From the NCBI RefSeq assembly GCF_900143245.1, contig NZ_FRDK01000001.1:620001-684000 (forward strand): a stretch of DNA of 64,000 nucleotides. Direction: 5' to 3'. The notes under the pieces are model-generated. The model ran no database searches, had not been told where the DNA came from, and saw only the letters and a program-made list of their open reading frames with translations. This document shows positions 17,504 to 26,154 of the stretch, piece after piece (position 1 is the stretch's first letter; the number at the start of each line of letters is the position of its first letter). Origin of the DNA: Flavobacterium fryxellicola (lineage in GTDB: Bacteria; Bacteroidota; Bacteroidia; Flavobacteriales; Flavobacteriaceae). A program made the translations under genes and the position numbers.

Positions 17504-18367
17504 ATGGATACAAAAGACCTCTTAAAAAAAGTACGTAAAATAGAAATAAAAACCCGAAGGTTGAGCGATCATATCTTTTCAGGAGAGTATCATACGTCTT
17601 TTAAAGGACGTGGAATGACGTTCAGTGAAGTGCGTCAATACCAGTACGGTGATGATATTCGTGCCATTGATTGGAATGTAACTGCACGGTATAACGAAGC
17701 ACACGTAAAAGTTTTTGAGGAAGAACGCGAATTGACCATGATGTTGATGGTTGATATTTCGGGTTCCGAGAGTTTCGGTTCAAAGAACCAATTCAAGAAA
17801 GACATTGTTACGGAGATTGCTGCCACGATGGCTTTTTCGGCGACTCAAAACAATGATAAAATAGGTTTGATTTTGTTTTCCGATGATATCGAATTGTATA
17901 TTCCGCCAAAAAAAGGAAGGTCGCATGTGTTGCGAATCATTCGAGAATTGATCGAATTTCAGCCTAAAAGTCGTAAAACTGATATCGGGCAAGCCTTGAA
18001 ATTTCTATCGGGAACCCAAAAAAAGAAAGCGATTGTGTTTGTGATTTCTGACTTCATGTCGGAAGATTACGAGCAAACCTTGAAGATAGCATCAAAAAAA
18101 CACGACATCACAGGGATTCGCGTGTATGATATTCGGGAGGAGAAAATGCCAGATTTAGGTATGGTTTCTATGCTCGATGCTGAAACTGGCGCCATCGAAT
18201 TGATAAATACCGGTTCGAAAGCGGTGCGAATGAATTATGAAAAAAAGTACCACGATAAAGTCAACTATTTTAAAGAAACATTTAGCAAGTCAGGTTCTGG
18301 TGTTGTCAATACCAGAGTTGATGAAAGTTATGTGACAAAATTATTAAGTTATTTTAAATCGAGATAA
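17504..18367 (+). CDS. DUF58 domain protein of the Bat operon
   Basis: 287 residues, cytosolic, with no membrane segment. The DUF58 signature YGDDIRAIDWNVTARYNE is at about 48-65, followed by a VWA-like fold beginning MLMVDISGS (about 84-92) with a DxSxS-type metal site. In this operon type it works with the MoxR ATPase upstream and the Bat proteins downstream in envelope stress or oxygen tolerance; the molecular mechanism is not established. The gene is separated from the next operon gene by an inserted cassette (18372-18914). Confidence 0.93.
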   Translation: MDTKDLLKKVRKIEIKTRRLSDHIFSGEYHTSFKGRGMTFSEVRQYQYGDDIRAIDWNVTARYNEAHVKVFEEERELTMMLMVDISGSESFGSKNQFKKDIVTEIAATMAFSATQNNDKIGLILFSDDIELYIPPKKGRSHVLRIIRELIEFQPKSRKTDIGQALKFLSGTQKKKAIVFVISDFMSEDYEQTLKIASKKHDITGIRVYDIREEKMPDLGMVSMLDAETGAIELINTGSKAVRMNYEKKYHDKVNYFKETFSKSGSGVVNTRVDESYVTKLLSYFKSR

Positions 18368-18371
18368 AGAA

Positions 18372-18409
18372 GTTAGATTGTTGATTAACGATTTTTGATT
18401 TCGGATTTT
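18372..18409. repeat. Left inverted arm of the four-helix cassette
   Basis: Contains GATTGTTGATTAACGATTTT. Its reverse complement aligns with the right arm at 18870-18914, sharing an unbroken GATTAACGATTTTTGATT block. Confidence 0.8.
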
Positions 18410-18472
18410 TTTTTAAAAGGCAAGTGATTTCACATTTAATACTGAAAAATAGAATTTGTAAAAATATTCAAA

Positions 18473-18832
18473 ATGAACAAGCAGGAATTAGAAAATAGAT
18501 TGATAGATTTTGCTGCCACAATAATAATTGCTTCAAGTAAATTTGAAAAAAATTATGCTGGAAATCATCTCGCTGGACAAATAATTCGTTCTGGAACTTC
18601 ACCGGCTTTAAACTATGGAGAAGCGCAAAGTGCAGAGAGCACTAAAGATTTTGTTCACAAAATGGGAATATGTTTGAAAGAATTAAGGGAACGTTTTGTT
18701 TGTTTGAAAATTATTGAAAAATCAAATTTAATGTCAGATTTAAATAGTTTATCGATTGCAAAAACGGAGGCCAATGAGTTAATTTCTATTTTCGTGGCAA
18801 GTATTAAAACCGCTAAAACAAATTTGAAATAA
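18473..18832 (+). CDS. Four-helix-bundle protein (23S rRNA intervening-sequence/Avd-like family)
   Basis: 119 residues. Helix 1 ENRLIDFAATIIIASSKFE, then NHLAGQIIRSGTSPALNYGEAQSAES with the family's RSGTS and NY.EA signature, then two more helices. This family is found in intervening sequences of 23S rRNA genes, and a related fold serves as Avd in diversity-generating retroelements, where it binds RNA. Here there is no rRNA gene and no reverse transcriptase. Instead the gene sits between DUF58 and the BatD-like gene, bounded by inverted repeats, as an inserted cassette in the same direction as the operon. Confidence 0.88.
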   Translation: MNKQELENRLIDFAATIIIASSKFEKNYAGNHLAGQIIRSGTSPALNYGEAQSAESTKDFVHKMGICLKELRERFVCLKIIEKSNLMSDLNSLSIAKTEANELISIFVASIKTAKTNLK

Positions 18833-18869
18833 TTTAGATTATTGATGGTAAACGAGTAGAAGTAGCGAC

Positions 18870-18914
18870 GGAAATCTGCAATCAAAAATCGTTAATCTTC
18901 AATCAAAAATCAAA
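18870..18914. repeat. Right inverted arm of the four-helix cassette
   Basis: Contains GCAATCAAAAATCGTTAATC, the inverted partner of 18372-18409. It ends 18 bases before the next operon gene. Confidence 0.8.
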
Positions 18915-18932
18915 AGGGTTCAATAATAAAAC

Positions 18933-20564
18933 ATGAAAAAACAATTACACCTACTATTACTACTGCTTTCTACAGCTGTTTTTGCACAACAAAAGCAAGT
19001 GGTTACTAGCATTGATACTACTAAAAATAAAATTGGCGCCGAATTTAAACTGTCTATAAAAACTACTGTTGATACTTCGGCTAAGGTGATTTTTCCAAAG
19101 TTGAGAAATGTCGGGGCTTTAGAGGTGATTCAGTCGTATCCAGTTGATACGGTCAAAATGGAAGGCCGTTATGAATTAATCAAAAAATACGGTTTGACCC
19201 AATTTGATTCTGGTCGCTATGTTATTCCGAGCATCAAGATTTTTATTAATAGCAAACCGTTTATGACGGATTCCCTTTTAGTAGAAGTAGCCAATGTTCA
19301 AGTGGATACTTTAAAGCAAAAAATGTTCGACATCAAGGACATTGCACCTGCGAATAACCCAATTGGAGGTTGGTGGAAATACGTGCTCATTGTTGCGTTG
19401 ATTTTGGGTATTGGAGCCTTTATTTATTGGTTTGTTAAAAAACGTCAGGAGAAAAAACTAAAAGAAGAAATTTATAAAACACCAATCGAAAAAGCAACTA
19501 GTTTACTGGATACTTTAGAGAAAAAGGAACTTTGGCAAAAAGGAGAGGTCAAAGCATACTATAGTGAATTGACGGATATCGCAAGAAATTATATTGAAGA
19601 AGCGATAGAAATACCGGCGATGGAAAGTACTACATCGGAACTAATTCAAGGGCTAAGAGCGGCCTCAGTCAAAAAGAAAATGACACTTTCACAGGAAATT
19701 ATTGAAAATCTAGAGCGCGTTTTAAAACAAGCCGATTTAGTGAAATTTGCCAAATCGAAACCATTGGATTTTGAGATTACGGAGGATCGAAATAAGATTC
19801 AAAAGGTAATCCTCACATTAGACAACTCAATTCCTGTGGAGATTCCTGTGGAGGAAGACATGCTCTTGAATGAAGCGCAAAGACAAAAACAGATACAAAT
19901 CCAATTGCGCAAACAAAGGAATAAACGCATCGTTACGGCAGTGGTTTCAGTTGTATTTTTATTAGCAGCGACCACCACCTTTTTTATCGTTACCAAAGGT
20001 TTTGATTACGTAAAAGACAATATAATAGGGCATCCAACCAAAGAATTATTAGAGGGCGAATGGGTGAAAAGTGAGTACGGAAACCCGGGAATTGTTATAG
20101 AAACACCAAAAGTGCTAAGGAGAGTAGACTTGACAAAAACCCTTCCTAAAAATGGGATGGCTTTGATTAAAGAAATGCAGTCTTTTGCCTATGGAAGTGT
20201 TTTGGATCGTTTTTATGTTCTGGTTTCTACTCTAAAATTCAAAGCAGAAACTCAAATTGACCTGTCTAAATCTATGGATGGTGCCTTACAGTCACTTGAA
20301 GCGCAAGGTGCCCAAAATATGATTGTTAAGCAGGAAGACTTTGAAACTAAAGAAGGGGTTAAAGGAATGAAGGCCTATGGAACATTCTCACAAGTTGATA
20401 GTGACAATAAGACTACTGCAAAAATGTATTATGAAGCATTACTGTTCAGTCAAGAGGGCGGTTTGCAACAAATTTTATTATTCCACGAAGAAGGCGACAA
20501 ATATGGTAATGAAATAGCAGAACGAGTCTTGAATGCGGTCGAATTAAAACAAGCAAGTAAATAA
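18933..20564 (+). CDS. BatD-like membrane protein with two transmembrane segments
   Basis: 543 residues: signal peptide (to about residue 19), an extracytoplasmic beta domain resembling the N-terminal Ig-like part of BatD (residues 20-135), a membrane helix near 150-168 (YVLIVALILGIGAFIYWFV), a charged cytosolic helical region, a second helix near 330-352, and a C-terminal extracytoplasmic domain of about 180 residues without a known motif. Its last base is the first base of the batA start (ATAATGG junction), so the two are translationally coupled. Probably an integral part of the MoxR-Bat membrane complex (inference from operon position). Confidence 0.8.
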   Translation: MKKQLHLLLLLLSTAVFAQQKQVVTSIDTTKNKIGAEFKLSIKTTVDTSAKVIFPKLRNVGALEVIQSYPVDTVKMEGRYELIKKYGLTQFDSGRYVIPSIKIFINSKPFMTDSLLVEVANVQVDTLKQKMFDIKDIAPANNPIGGWWKYVLIVALILGIGAFIYWFVKKRQEKKLKEEIYKTPIEKATSLLDTLEKKELWQKGEVKAYYSELTDIARNYIEEAIEIPAMESTTSELIQGLRAASVKKKMTLSQEIIENLERVLKQADLVKFAKSKPLDFEITEDRNKIQKVILTLDNSIPVEIPVEEDMLLNEAQRQKQIQIQLRKQRNKRIVTAVVSVVFLLAATTTFFIVTKGFDYVKDNIIGHPTKELLEGEWVKSEYGNPGIVIETPKVLRRVDLTKTLPKNGMALIKEMQSFAYGSVLDRFYVLVSTLKFKAETQIDLSKSMDGALQSLEAQGAQNMIVKQEDFETKEGVKGMKAYGTFSQVDSDNKTTAKMYYEALLFSQEGGLQQILLFHEEGDKYGNEIAERVLNAVELKQASK

Positions 20565-21565
20565 TGGAGAAAATAACTTTTTTAAACCCAGAATTTTTTT
20601 GGTTGTTTCTGCTGATTCCGGTTGTAATTCTCTGGTTCATGCGAAAAAAAAACCATCAATCACCCACATTAAAAATAAGTTCGTTAGATGGATTCAAAGG
20701 CACAGGATCATACGTAACAAAGCTAAAACCAATTTTAAACGTATTTCGCGTATTGGCTTTGTGTTCCTTAATAATTGCCATGGCCAGACCAAGAACGGTT
20801 GATGTGAGTAATAAAACCAAAACCACAAAAGGGATTGATATTGTAATGGCAATTGACGTTTCTGGAAGTATGCTTGCCAAAGATTTGAAGCCAAACCGTA
20901 TGGAAGCACTCAAAAAGGTAGCTGCTGATTTTGTTGAAGAGCGACCAAATGACCGAATTGGATTAGTAGTTTACGCTTCTGAAGCCTATACAAAAACGCC
21001 TGTAACTAGCGATAAAGCAGTTGTTTTGGAGGCAATCAACAGTATAAAGTACGACACTGTTCTACAGGATGGAACCGGAATAGGAATGGGATTAGCAACC
21101 GCTGTAAATAGATTAAAAGACAGTCAGGCAAAGAGCAAAGTAATTATTCTATTGACAGATGGAGTAAATAATGCCGGATTTATTGAGCCCGAAACTGCCT
21201 CTGATATTGCCAAGCAATACGGAATTAAAGTCTACACAGTAGGAATTGGTACCAACGGAATGGCGATGTTTCCCTATGCTGTTGCGCCAAATGGAAAGTT
21301 TTTATTCCAAATGATGAAAGTGGAAATTGACGAAAAATTGATGAAAAATATCGCCAGAAAAACAGATGGAAAGTATTTTAGAGCGACGAGCAACAGCAAA
21401 TTAGCAGAGATTTATGCCGCTATCAACAAATTGGAAACGACAGAAATCGAAGAATTAAAATTCTATGATTATGATGAAAAATTCAGGCCATTTATATGGT
21501 TTGCCGGTTTTTTATTATTGCTGGAGGTAGGATTAAGGAATACGGTTTTTAAAAGCTTTATTTAA
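20564..21565 (+). CDS. batA: BatA, VWA-domain membrane protein
   Basis: 333 residues. Two N-terminal membrane helices (about 10-26 and 57-74), a VWA domain with the MIDAS motif DVSGS at 98-102 and later LTDGVNNAG, then a C-terminal membrane helix near 311-325. BatA is a central protein of the aerotolerance operon and a likely client of MoxR. The first base overlaps the stop codon of the preceding gene. Confidence 0.93.
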   Translation: MEKITFLNPEFFWLFLLIPVVILWFMRKKNHQSPTLKISSLDGFKGTGSYVTKLKPILNVFRVLALCSLIIAMARPRTVDVSNKTKTTKGIDIVMAIDVSGSMLAKDLKPNRMEALKKVAADFVEERPNDRIGLVVYASEAYTKTPVTSDKAVVLEAINSIKYDTVLQDGTGIGMGLATAVNRLKDSQAKSKVIILLTDGVNNAGFIEPETASDIAKQYGIKVYTVGIGTNGMAMFPYAVAPNGKFLFQMMKVEIDEKLMKNIARKTDGKYFRATSNSKLAEIYAAINKLETTEIEELKFYDYDEKFRPFIWFAGFLLLLEVGLRNTVFKSFI

Positions 21566-21566
21566 A

Positions 21567-21613
21567 TTTAAACACGAAGAGCACAAAGAAGTCACACTGA
21601 TCACTAAGTTTTA
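21567..21613. repeat. Left inverted arm of GxxExxY cassette 1
   Basis: Starts two bases after the batA stop and reads TTTAAACACGAAGAGCACAA, continuing to TCACTAAG. The inverted partner is at 22021-22066, and relatives are at 25677-25712, 26110-26150 and 34984-35093. Confidence 0.85.
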
Positions 21614-21630
21614 ATTCAAATTAATAAAAC

Positions 21631-22011
21631 ATGGATGAAAACGAAATATCAAAAATTGTTTTTGAAAGCGCATTAAAAATTCACAGAGCATTAGGACCTG
21701 GATTACTGGAAAGTGCTTATGAAGAGTGTTTGTTTTATGAACTTAAAAAGCAGGGCTTAAAGATAGAAAAACAAAAAAAATTACCTTTAGTTTACGAAGA
21801 GATACAATTAGATGTTGGTTATAGAATTGATATAATAGTTGAAGACAAGTTTATTGTTGAAATAAAATCGGTTGAAGCTCTTACGGATGTTCACTTAGCG
21901 CAACTGTTGACTTATTTAAGATTATCAAATTGTAAATTGGGACTCTTGATCAATTTTAATGTTAGTTTACTAAAAAATGGTGTTAGAAGAGTAATTAATG
22001 GAACTTTATAA
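21631..22011 (+). CDS. GxxExxY family protein (PD-(D/E)XK nuclease-like), intact copy
   Basis: 126 residues. The naming motif is G24-L-L-E27-S-A-Y30. The second half, VGYRIDIIVEDKFIVEIKSV, has D67 and E77-x-K79 spaced as in a PD-(D/E)XK nuclease core, followed by the helix DVHLAQLLTYLR. Activity has not been shown for the family as far as I know. It is inserted between batA and batB in the same direction, inside a cassette with inverted ends. A frameshifted paralogue sits 4 kb downstream between batD and batE. Confidence 0.9.
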   Translation: MDENEISKIVFESALKIHRALGPGLLESAYEECLFYELKKQGLKIEKQKKLPLVYEEIQLDVGYRIDIIVEDKFIVEIKSVEALTDVHLAQLLTYLRLSNCKLGLLINFNVSLLKNGVRRVINGTL

Positions 22012-22020
22012 ATACATATT

Positions 22021-22066
22021 AATTTGTGCACTTTGAGAAAAAACTTAGTGACCATTGTGGTTAAAA
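22021..22066. repeat. Right inverted arm of GxxExxY cassette 1
   Basis: Contains AACTTAGTGACCATTGTGG and TTAAA. Its reverse complement aligns with the left arm (TTTAA.CAC ... TCACTAAG). It ends 4 bases before the batB ATG at 22071, so the batB ribosome-binding region lies within the element. Confidence 0.85.
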
Positions 22067-22070
22067 ATAT

Positions 22071-23105
22071 ATGGAATTAGACGAAAAAAAATATTTATAC
22101 CTTCTCTTTATACTGCCTTTAGTTGTGGTTGTTTTTCTAATTAATTTATATTGGAAAAGGAAAAAACAACGGGAATTTGGAGATTTAGAAATGGTAAAAA
22201 AACTGAGTCCTGAAAGCTCCGTTTTTAAACCTGTTTTAAAAGTAGCAGTATTGCTTTTAGGGTTACTGGGACTTATACTTGGCCTGGTCAATCCAAAGAT
22301 AGGTACTAAAATGGAAACGGTAAAGCGAGAGGGAATCGACATTGTTTTTGCTATGGATGTCTCCAAAAGTATGCTGGCGGAGGATGTAGCCCCAAACCGA
22401 TTGGATAAAAGCAAGCAGATTGTCTCGCAAATCATCAATCAGTTAGGAAGCGACAGAATAGGAATTGTAGCGTATGCAGGAAGCGCTTTTCCAGTGTTGC
22501 CTATCACAACAGATTATGGAGTGGCCAAAATGTTTTTGCAAAGCATGAACACGGATATGGTTTCGTCTCAGGGAACGTCGCTAGATGAAGCTATAAAATT
22601 ATCGTCAACCTATTTTGATGATAAAAGTAAAACTAGTAAATTATTGATTCTGATTTCGGATGGAGAAGATCATTCTGAAGGCGCGGAGGGTGCTGCCGAA
22701 GAAGCCAATAAGTTGGGAATGAAAATTATCACCATAGGAATTGGAACTGAAAACGGAGGAACAATTCCCTTAAAAAGGAATGGAATTGTGGAGCGTTTTC
22801 AAAAGGACAGTAACAATGAGGTGGTCATCACTAAATTGAATAAAACCAGCTTGGAAACCATTGCAAAAGCCACTAAGGGTGGATATGTAAACGGGAATAA
22901 TACTAAAGAAGTGTTGGAATATATCAAGAATGCTTTGGATAAAATCCAAAAAACAGAATTTGAGGCGACAGAAATGGCTGATTTTCAATCCCAATTTCAA
23001 TGGTTCTTAGGTTTTGCTTTTTTATTCTTGTTCGTAGATGTTTTTCTATTAGAAAGAAAAACTAGCTGGGTCAAGAAATTAGATTTATTTAACGAGAATA
23101 AATAA
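22071..23105 (+). CDS. batB: BatB, VWA-domain membrane protein
   Basis: 344 residues, paralogous to BatA. Two N-terminal membrane helices (about 8-26 and 54-73), the VWA domain with MIDAS DVSKS at 96-100, LISDGEDHSEGA further on, and a C-terminal membrane helix near 310-328. Membrane partner of BatA in the aerotolerance complex. Confidence 0.93.
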   Translation: MELDEKKYLYLLFILPLVVVVFLINLYWKRKKQREFGDLEMVKKLSPESSVFKPVLKVAVLLLGLLGLILGLVNPKIGTKMETVKREGIDIVFAMDVSKSMLAEDVAPNRLDKSKQIVSQIINQLGSDRIGIVAYAGSAFPVLPITTDYGVAKMFLQSMNTDMVSSQGTSLDEAIKLSSTYFDDKSKTSKLLILISDGEDHSEGAEGAAEEANKLGMKIITIGIGTENGGTIPLKRNGIVERFQKDSNNEVVITKLNKTSLETIAKATKGGYVNGNNTKEVLEYIKNALDKIQKTEFEATEMADFQSQFQWFLGFAFLFLFVDVFLLERKTSWVKKLDLFNENK

Positions 23106-23152
23106 TTATTTCTAAAAGGCTTCAAAACCTTTTGGATGTATAGATACAATAA

Positions 23153-23902
23153 ATGAAAAGATTTAAAATCACCATACTAACCTTTTTGATATTTGCTTTC
23201 TCAGCGACAGTCAGATTGCATGCGCAACAAAAAGATCGAATTTTACCCAAAGCAAATCAGGAATATGCTGACAGTAACTTTGTAGAGGCAGAAGCAAACT
23301 ATAGAGTTTCGGATTCTAAATTTCCTAATAAAGCTGTTGCGCCTTTTAATCTTGGAAACGCAATATACAAGCAAAAACAGTCTTCTGAAGCTAAATTTGC
23401 TTATGGTAAAGCCTTGAGAAATTCAAAATCTAGACCTCAAAAACACCGTGCTTTTCACAATTTAGGTAATGTGTTTATGAATGAAAAAGACTATTCACAA
23501 GCAGTAGAGGCCTATAAAAACGCGTTAAGAAACGATCCTACAGATGAAGAGACACGTTATAATTATGCTTTGGCCAAAAAGATGCTGAAGGATAATCCTC
23601 CAAAAGACGACAAGAAAAAAGACGAGAAAAAAGAGCAAGAAAAGAAGGAAGATAAAAAAGACAGCGAAAAAGATAAGAAGGACGAAAAAGATAAAAAAGA
23701 CGACAAAGGCGATCAGGATAAGCAAAATAAAGATCCTAAACCAAATGACAAAGGAGCGCCAAAACCAGCACCGGGAGGAATTTCTAAAGAACGTCTAGAA
23801 AATCTTTTGGATGCGGTAAATAAAGAGGAAAAGAAGGTTCAAGATAAGGTAAATGCCCAAAAAGTAAAAGGAAAACCAGTTAAAACAGAGAAGGATTGGT
23901 AA
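23153..23902 (+). CDS. batC: BatC, TPR protein with Lys/Asp-rich tail
   Basis: 249 residues. Signal peptide cleaved near AQ (about 24), three TPR-like repeats (about 30-145, e.g. FNLGNAIYKQKQSSEAKFAY and FHNLGNVFMNEKDYSQAVEA), then about 60 residues of almost pure Lys/Asp/Glu (145-205) and a short Pro-rich piece. BatC is periplasmic and binds the VWA proteins in related systems. The low-complexity tail makes the opposite strand open as well, but that frame is not a gene. Confidence 0.9.
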   Translation: MKRFKITILTFLIFAFSATVRLHAQQKDRILPKANQEYADSNFVEAEANYRVSDSKFPNKAVAPFNLGNAIYKQKQSSEAKFAYGKALRNSKSRPQKHRAFHNLGNVFMNEKDYSQAVEAYKNALRNDPTDEETRYNYALAKKMLKDNPPKDDKKKDEKKEQEKKEDKKDSEKDKKDEKDKKDDKGDQDKQNKDPKPNDKGAPKPAPGGISKERLENLLDAVNKEEKKVQDKVNAQKVKGKPVKTEKDW

Positions 23903-23922
23903 TTCAATTAGATAGTTTGAAA

Positions 23923-25671
23923 ATGAAAAAATATATAGCGGCAATTGTTTTATTGGTATGCGGCACACTCAGCGCTCAGGTTCAATTTGAGGCTAGAGTA
24001 AGCAAAACGACGCTAGGCTTGAATGAAAGATTGCGTATCGATTTTATGATGAATGTAGATGGCGATAATTTTGTTCAGCCGTCTTTTGAAGGATTCCGAA
24101 TTATTGCTGGACCAAGTCAGCAGGTAAGTCAATCGTGGATAAACGGCAGAAGTTCGTTTGAAAAAGCCTATTCTTATATTCTTTTGCCAAATAAAAAAGG
24201 AACATTGTTCATCAAGGCGGCAGCTATAGAATACAATGGCCAAATTTATAAAACGGCTCCTGTAAAAATCAATGTTACTGACGCACAAGAACAACCACGA
24301 GATCCTAACGACACGCCAATAACTGCCGATGAAAACCTGTACCTAGTTGCTGATGTGTCTAAAGTTAATCCGTATGTTAATGAACCAACGACAGTAGTTT
24401 ATAAATTGTATTTTGCAAACATTGGAATCTCAAATTTTAGAGAATTAAGTAAACCAAAGTACAATGATTTTTGGAGTCAAAATATAGAAATAAAACAACT
24501 TGTAGCAGAAGAAGGTCTGTTCAAAGGACAAAATTACAGATACATAGTGCTAAAGAAAGTGGTGCTGTATCCGCAAAAATCGGGAAGACTTAAAATAGAA
24601 CCGTTATCCTTAGAAATTGATGTGCAATTGCCAACAAATCGTCGGGATATGTTTGGTAGAATGGAGCTTACTGAAACCAGCAAAAGAGTTTCGGCAGGAG
24701 GAAAGACTATCACTGTTAAACCTTTGCCAGAAGCAGGCAAACCAGAAAATTTTAATGGTGCAGTTGGGAACTTTGACTTCAAAGTGACACCTTCAAAAAC
24801 CAACTTGAAAAATGGAGAAAGTCTTGACTTGGTTGTGAGTGTAACCGGAAAAGGAAATTTAAAATTGTTCAGTTTACCTAAGCCCGTAGTCCCTAATGCG
24901 CTGGAAATGTATGATGCCGTTCACAGTGAGGAAATCAGTACGCCGCTGTCAGGAATGAGTGGAAAAACGTCTGACAGTTACACCATAATTCCACAATACA
25001 AAGGGAATTATCCGGTAAAACCACTGCAGTTTTCTTATTTTGATTTGGGATCAGGGACGTATAAAACGTTACGTTCTCCACAGATCATGGTTAACGTTCT
25101 TGAGGGTCCAACGCCAGTAGATTCAACAGCAACTGACGGAAACAAAAATAAAATCACAGCGGTTGAAGAATTCAAATTTATCAAGTCAAAAACCAAACTA
25201 GTAGCAATCAACAAACATGATTTCTTTGGTTCTACTTTATTTATAGGATTACTGCTGCTACCTTTTCTACTAGTGCCTATAATTGTATTGTTCAAGAAAA
25301 AGAAAGAGGCTATGGACGGGGATATTTCTGGAAATAGAATCCGCATGAATAATAAGTTGGCTAAAAAATATTTATCAGAAGCAAAGAAACAAATCAACAA
25401 CAAAGAACTGTTTTACATTGCGTTGGAAAAAGCGATGCATAATTTCCTGAAAGCAAAATTACACATTGAAACTTCAGAAATGAGTAAAGATAATGTTCAG
25501 GAATTATTGTTATCTCGAAATGCAAAACCAGAAGCTGTAAACGATTTTATTGCGCTTACTGAAAATTGTGAGGTGGCGCGTTATGCACCTTCGTCAAGTG
25601 TTACGATACAACAGGATTTTGATAAAGCGGTATGTATCATCTCTGAATTAGAAAAACAGATTGCTTACTAG
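23923..25671 (+). CDS. batD: BatD, oxygen-tolerance membrane protein
   Basis: 582 residues from the chosen start MKKYIAAIVLLVCG, which forms a good signal peptide (cleavage after LSAQ). A longer in-frame start at 23896 would overlap batC and spoil it. The periplasmic part consists of BatD-type Ig-like beta domains (about 20-420: VQFEARVSKTTLGLNERLRI, then VADVSKVNPYVNEPTTVVYK). A membrane helix is near 440-460 (LFIGLLLLPFLLVPIIVLF), followed by a cytosolic helical C terminus of about 120 residues. Confidence 0.92.
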   Translation: MKKYIAAIVLLVCGTLSAQVQFEARVSKTTLGLNERLRIDFMMNVDGDNFVQPSFEGFRIIAGPSQQVSQSWINGRSSFEKAYSYILLPNKKGTLFIKAAAIEYNGQIYKTAPVKINVTDAQEQPRDPNDTPITADENLYLVADVSKVNPYVNEPTTVVYKLYFANIGISNFRELSKPKYNDFWSQNIEIKQLVAEEGLFKGQNYRYIVLKKVVLYPQKSGRLKIEPLSLEIDVQLPTNRRDMFGRMELTETSKRVSAGGKTITVKPLPEAGKPENFNGAVGNFDFKVTPSKTNLKNGESLDLVVSVTGKGNLKLFSLPKPVVPNALEMYDAVHSEEISTPLSGMSGKTSDSYTIIPQYKGNYPVKPLQFSYFDLGSGTYKTLRSPQIMVNVLEGPTPVDSTATDGNKNKITAVEEFKFIKSKTKLVAINKHDFFGSTLFIGLLLLPFLLVPIIVLFKKKKEAMDGDISGNRIRMNNKLAKKYLSEAKKQINNKELFYIALEKAMHNFLKAKLHIETSEMSKDNVQELLLSRNAKPEAVNDFIALTENCEVARYAPSSSVTIQQDFDKAVCIISELEKQIAY

Positions 25672-25676
25672 TTTGC

Positions 25677-25712
25677 TTAACCACAAAGTGCACAAAGAAG
25701 GCACAGAGAACA
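25677..25712. repeat. Left inverted arm of GxxExxY cassette 2
   Basis: Reads TTAACCACAAAGTGCACAAA and then GAAGGCACAGAG, with a CACAAAG unit repeated every 9-10 bases. It begins within 6 bases of the batD stop. Partner arm at 26110-26150. Confidence 0.85.
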
Positions 25713-25728
25713 GTAGTATTTTTAATAA

Positions 25729-26108
25729 ATGACTGAAAACGAAATATCAAAAATTGTATTCGAAAGTGCTTTGAAAGTACACAAAGTTTTAGGTCCTGGA
25801 TTACTGGAGAGTGCTTATGAAGAGTGCTTGTTTTATGAACTTAAAAAAGTAATCTAAAAGTACAAAAGCAGAAAGCGCTTCCTTTGATTTATGAAGAAGT
25901 AAAACTTGATGTGGGGTACAGAATTGATATGATTATTGAGGATAAGTTTAATGTTGAGGTAAAATCGATTGTAGCTTTGACAGATGTTCATTTGGCTCAA
26001 TTGCTAACGTATTTGAGATTGTCGGGTTGCAGATTAGGATTGCTAATTAATTTTAATGTAAAATTGCTAAAAGAAGGAGTAAGACGAGTTATAAATGGAG
26101 CGCTTTAA
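25729..26108 (+). pseudogene. GxxExxY family gene, frameshifted copy
   Basis: From the ATG at 25729 the frame encodes [19 protein letters not shown] and [19 protein letters not shown], then shifts and stops at 25857. The other frame continues [39 protein letters not shown] and on to 26108, matching the intact paralogue at 21631. One missing A in the run at 25843-25848 accounts for the shift, and everything else is conserved, so the loss is recent, or reversible, or a sequencing error. Confidence 0.85.
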
Positions 26109-26109
26109 A

Positions 26110-26150
26110 TAGTGATCTTTGCGACTTCCTTGCGACCTTTGTGTTTAAAT
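26110..26150. repeat. Right inverted arm of GxxExxY cassette 2
   Basis: Contains AGTGATCTTTGCGACTTCCT and ends GTGTTTAAAT. Its reverse complement (TTTAAACACAAAGG...) aligns with the other arms of the family. It stops 4 bases before the batE ATG. Confidence 0.85.
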
Positions 26151-26154
26151 TTTT

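Noticed and set aside
18473..18832. Possible diversity-generating retroelement because of the Avd-like four-helix protein
   Set aside because: No reverse transcriptase, template repeat or variable repeat with A-specific substitution is present nearby.
23525..23725. Hydrophobic minus-strand frame opposite batC
   Set aside because: It is the antisense of the Lys/Asp-rich repeat tail of BatC; the poly-Phe/Leu content is a composition artefact, not a membrane protein.
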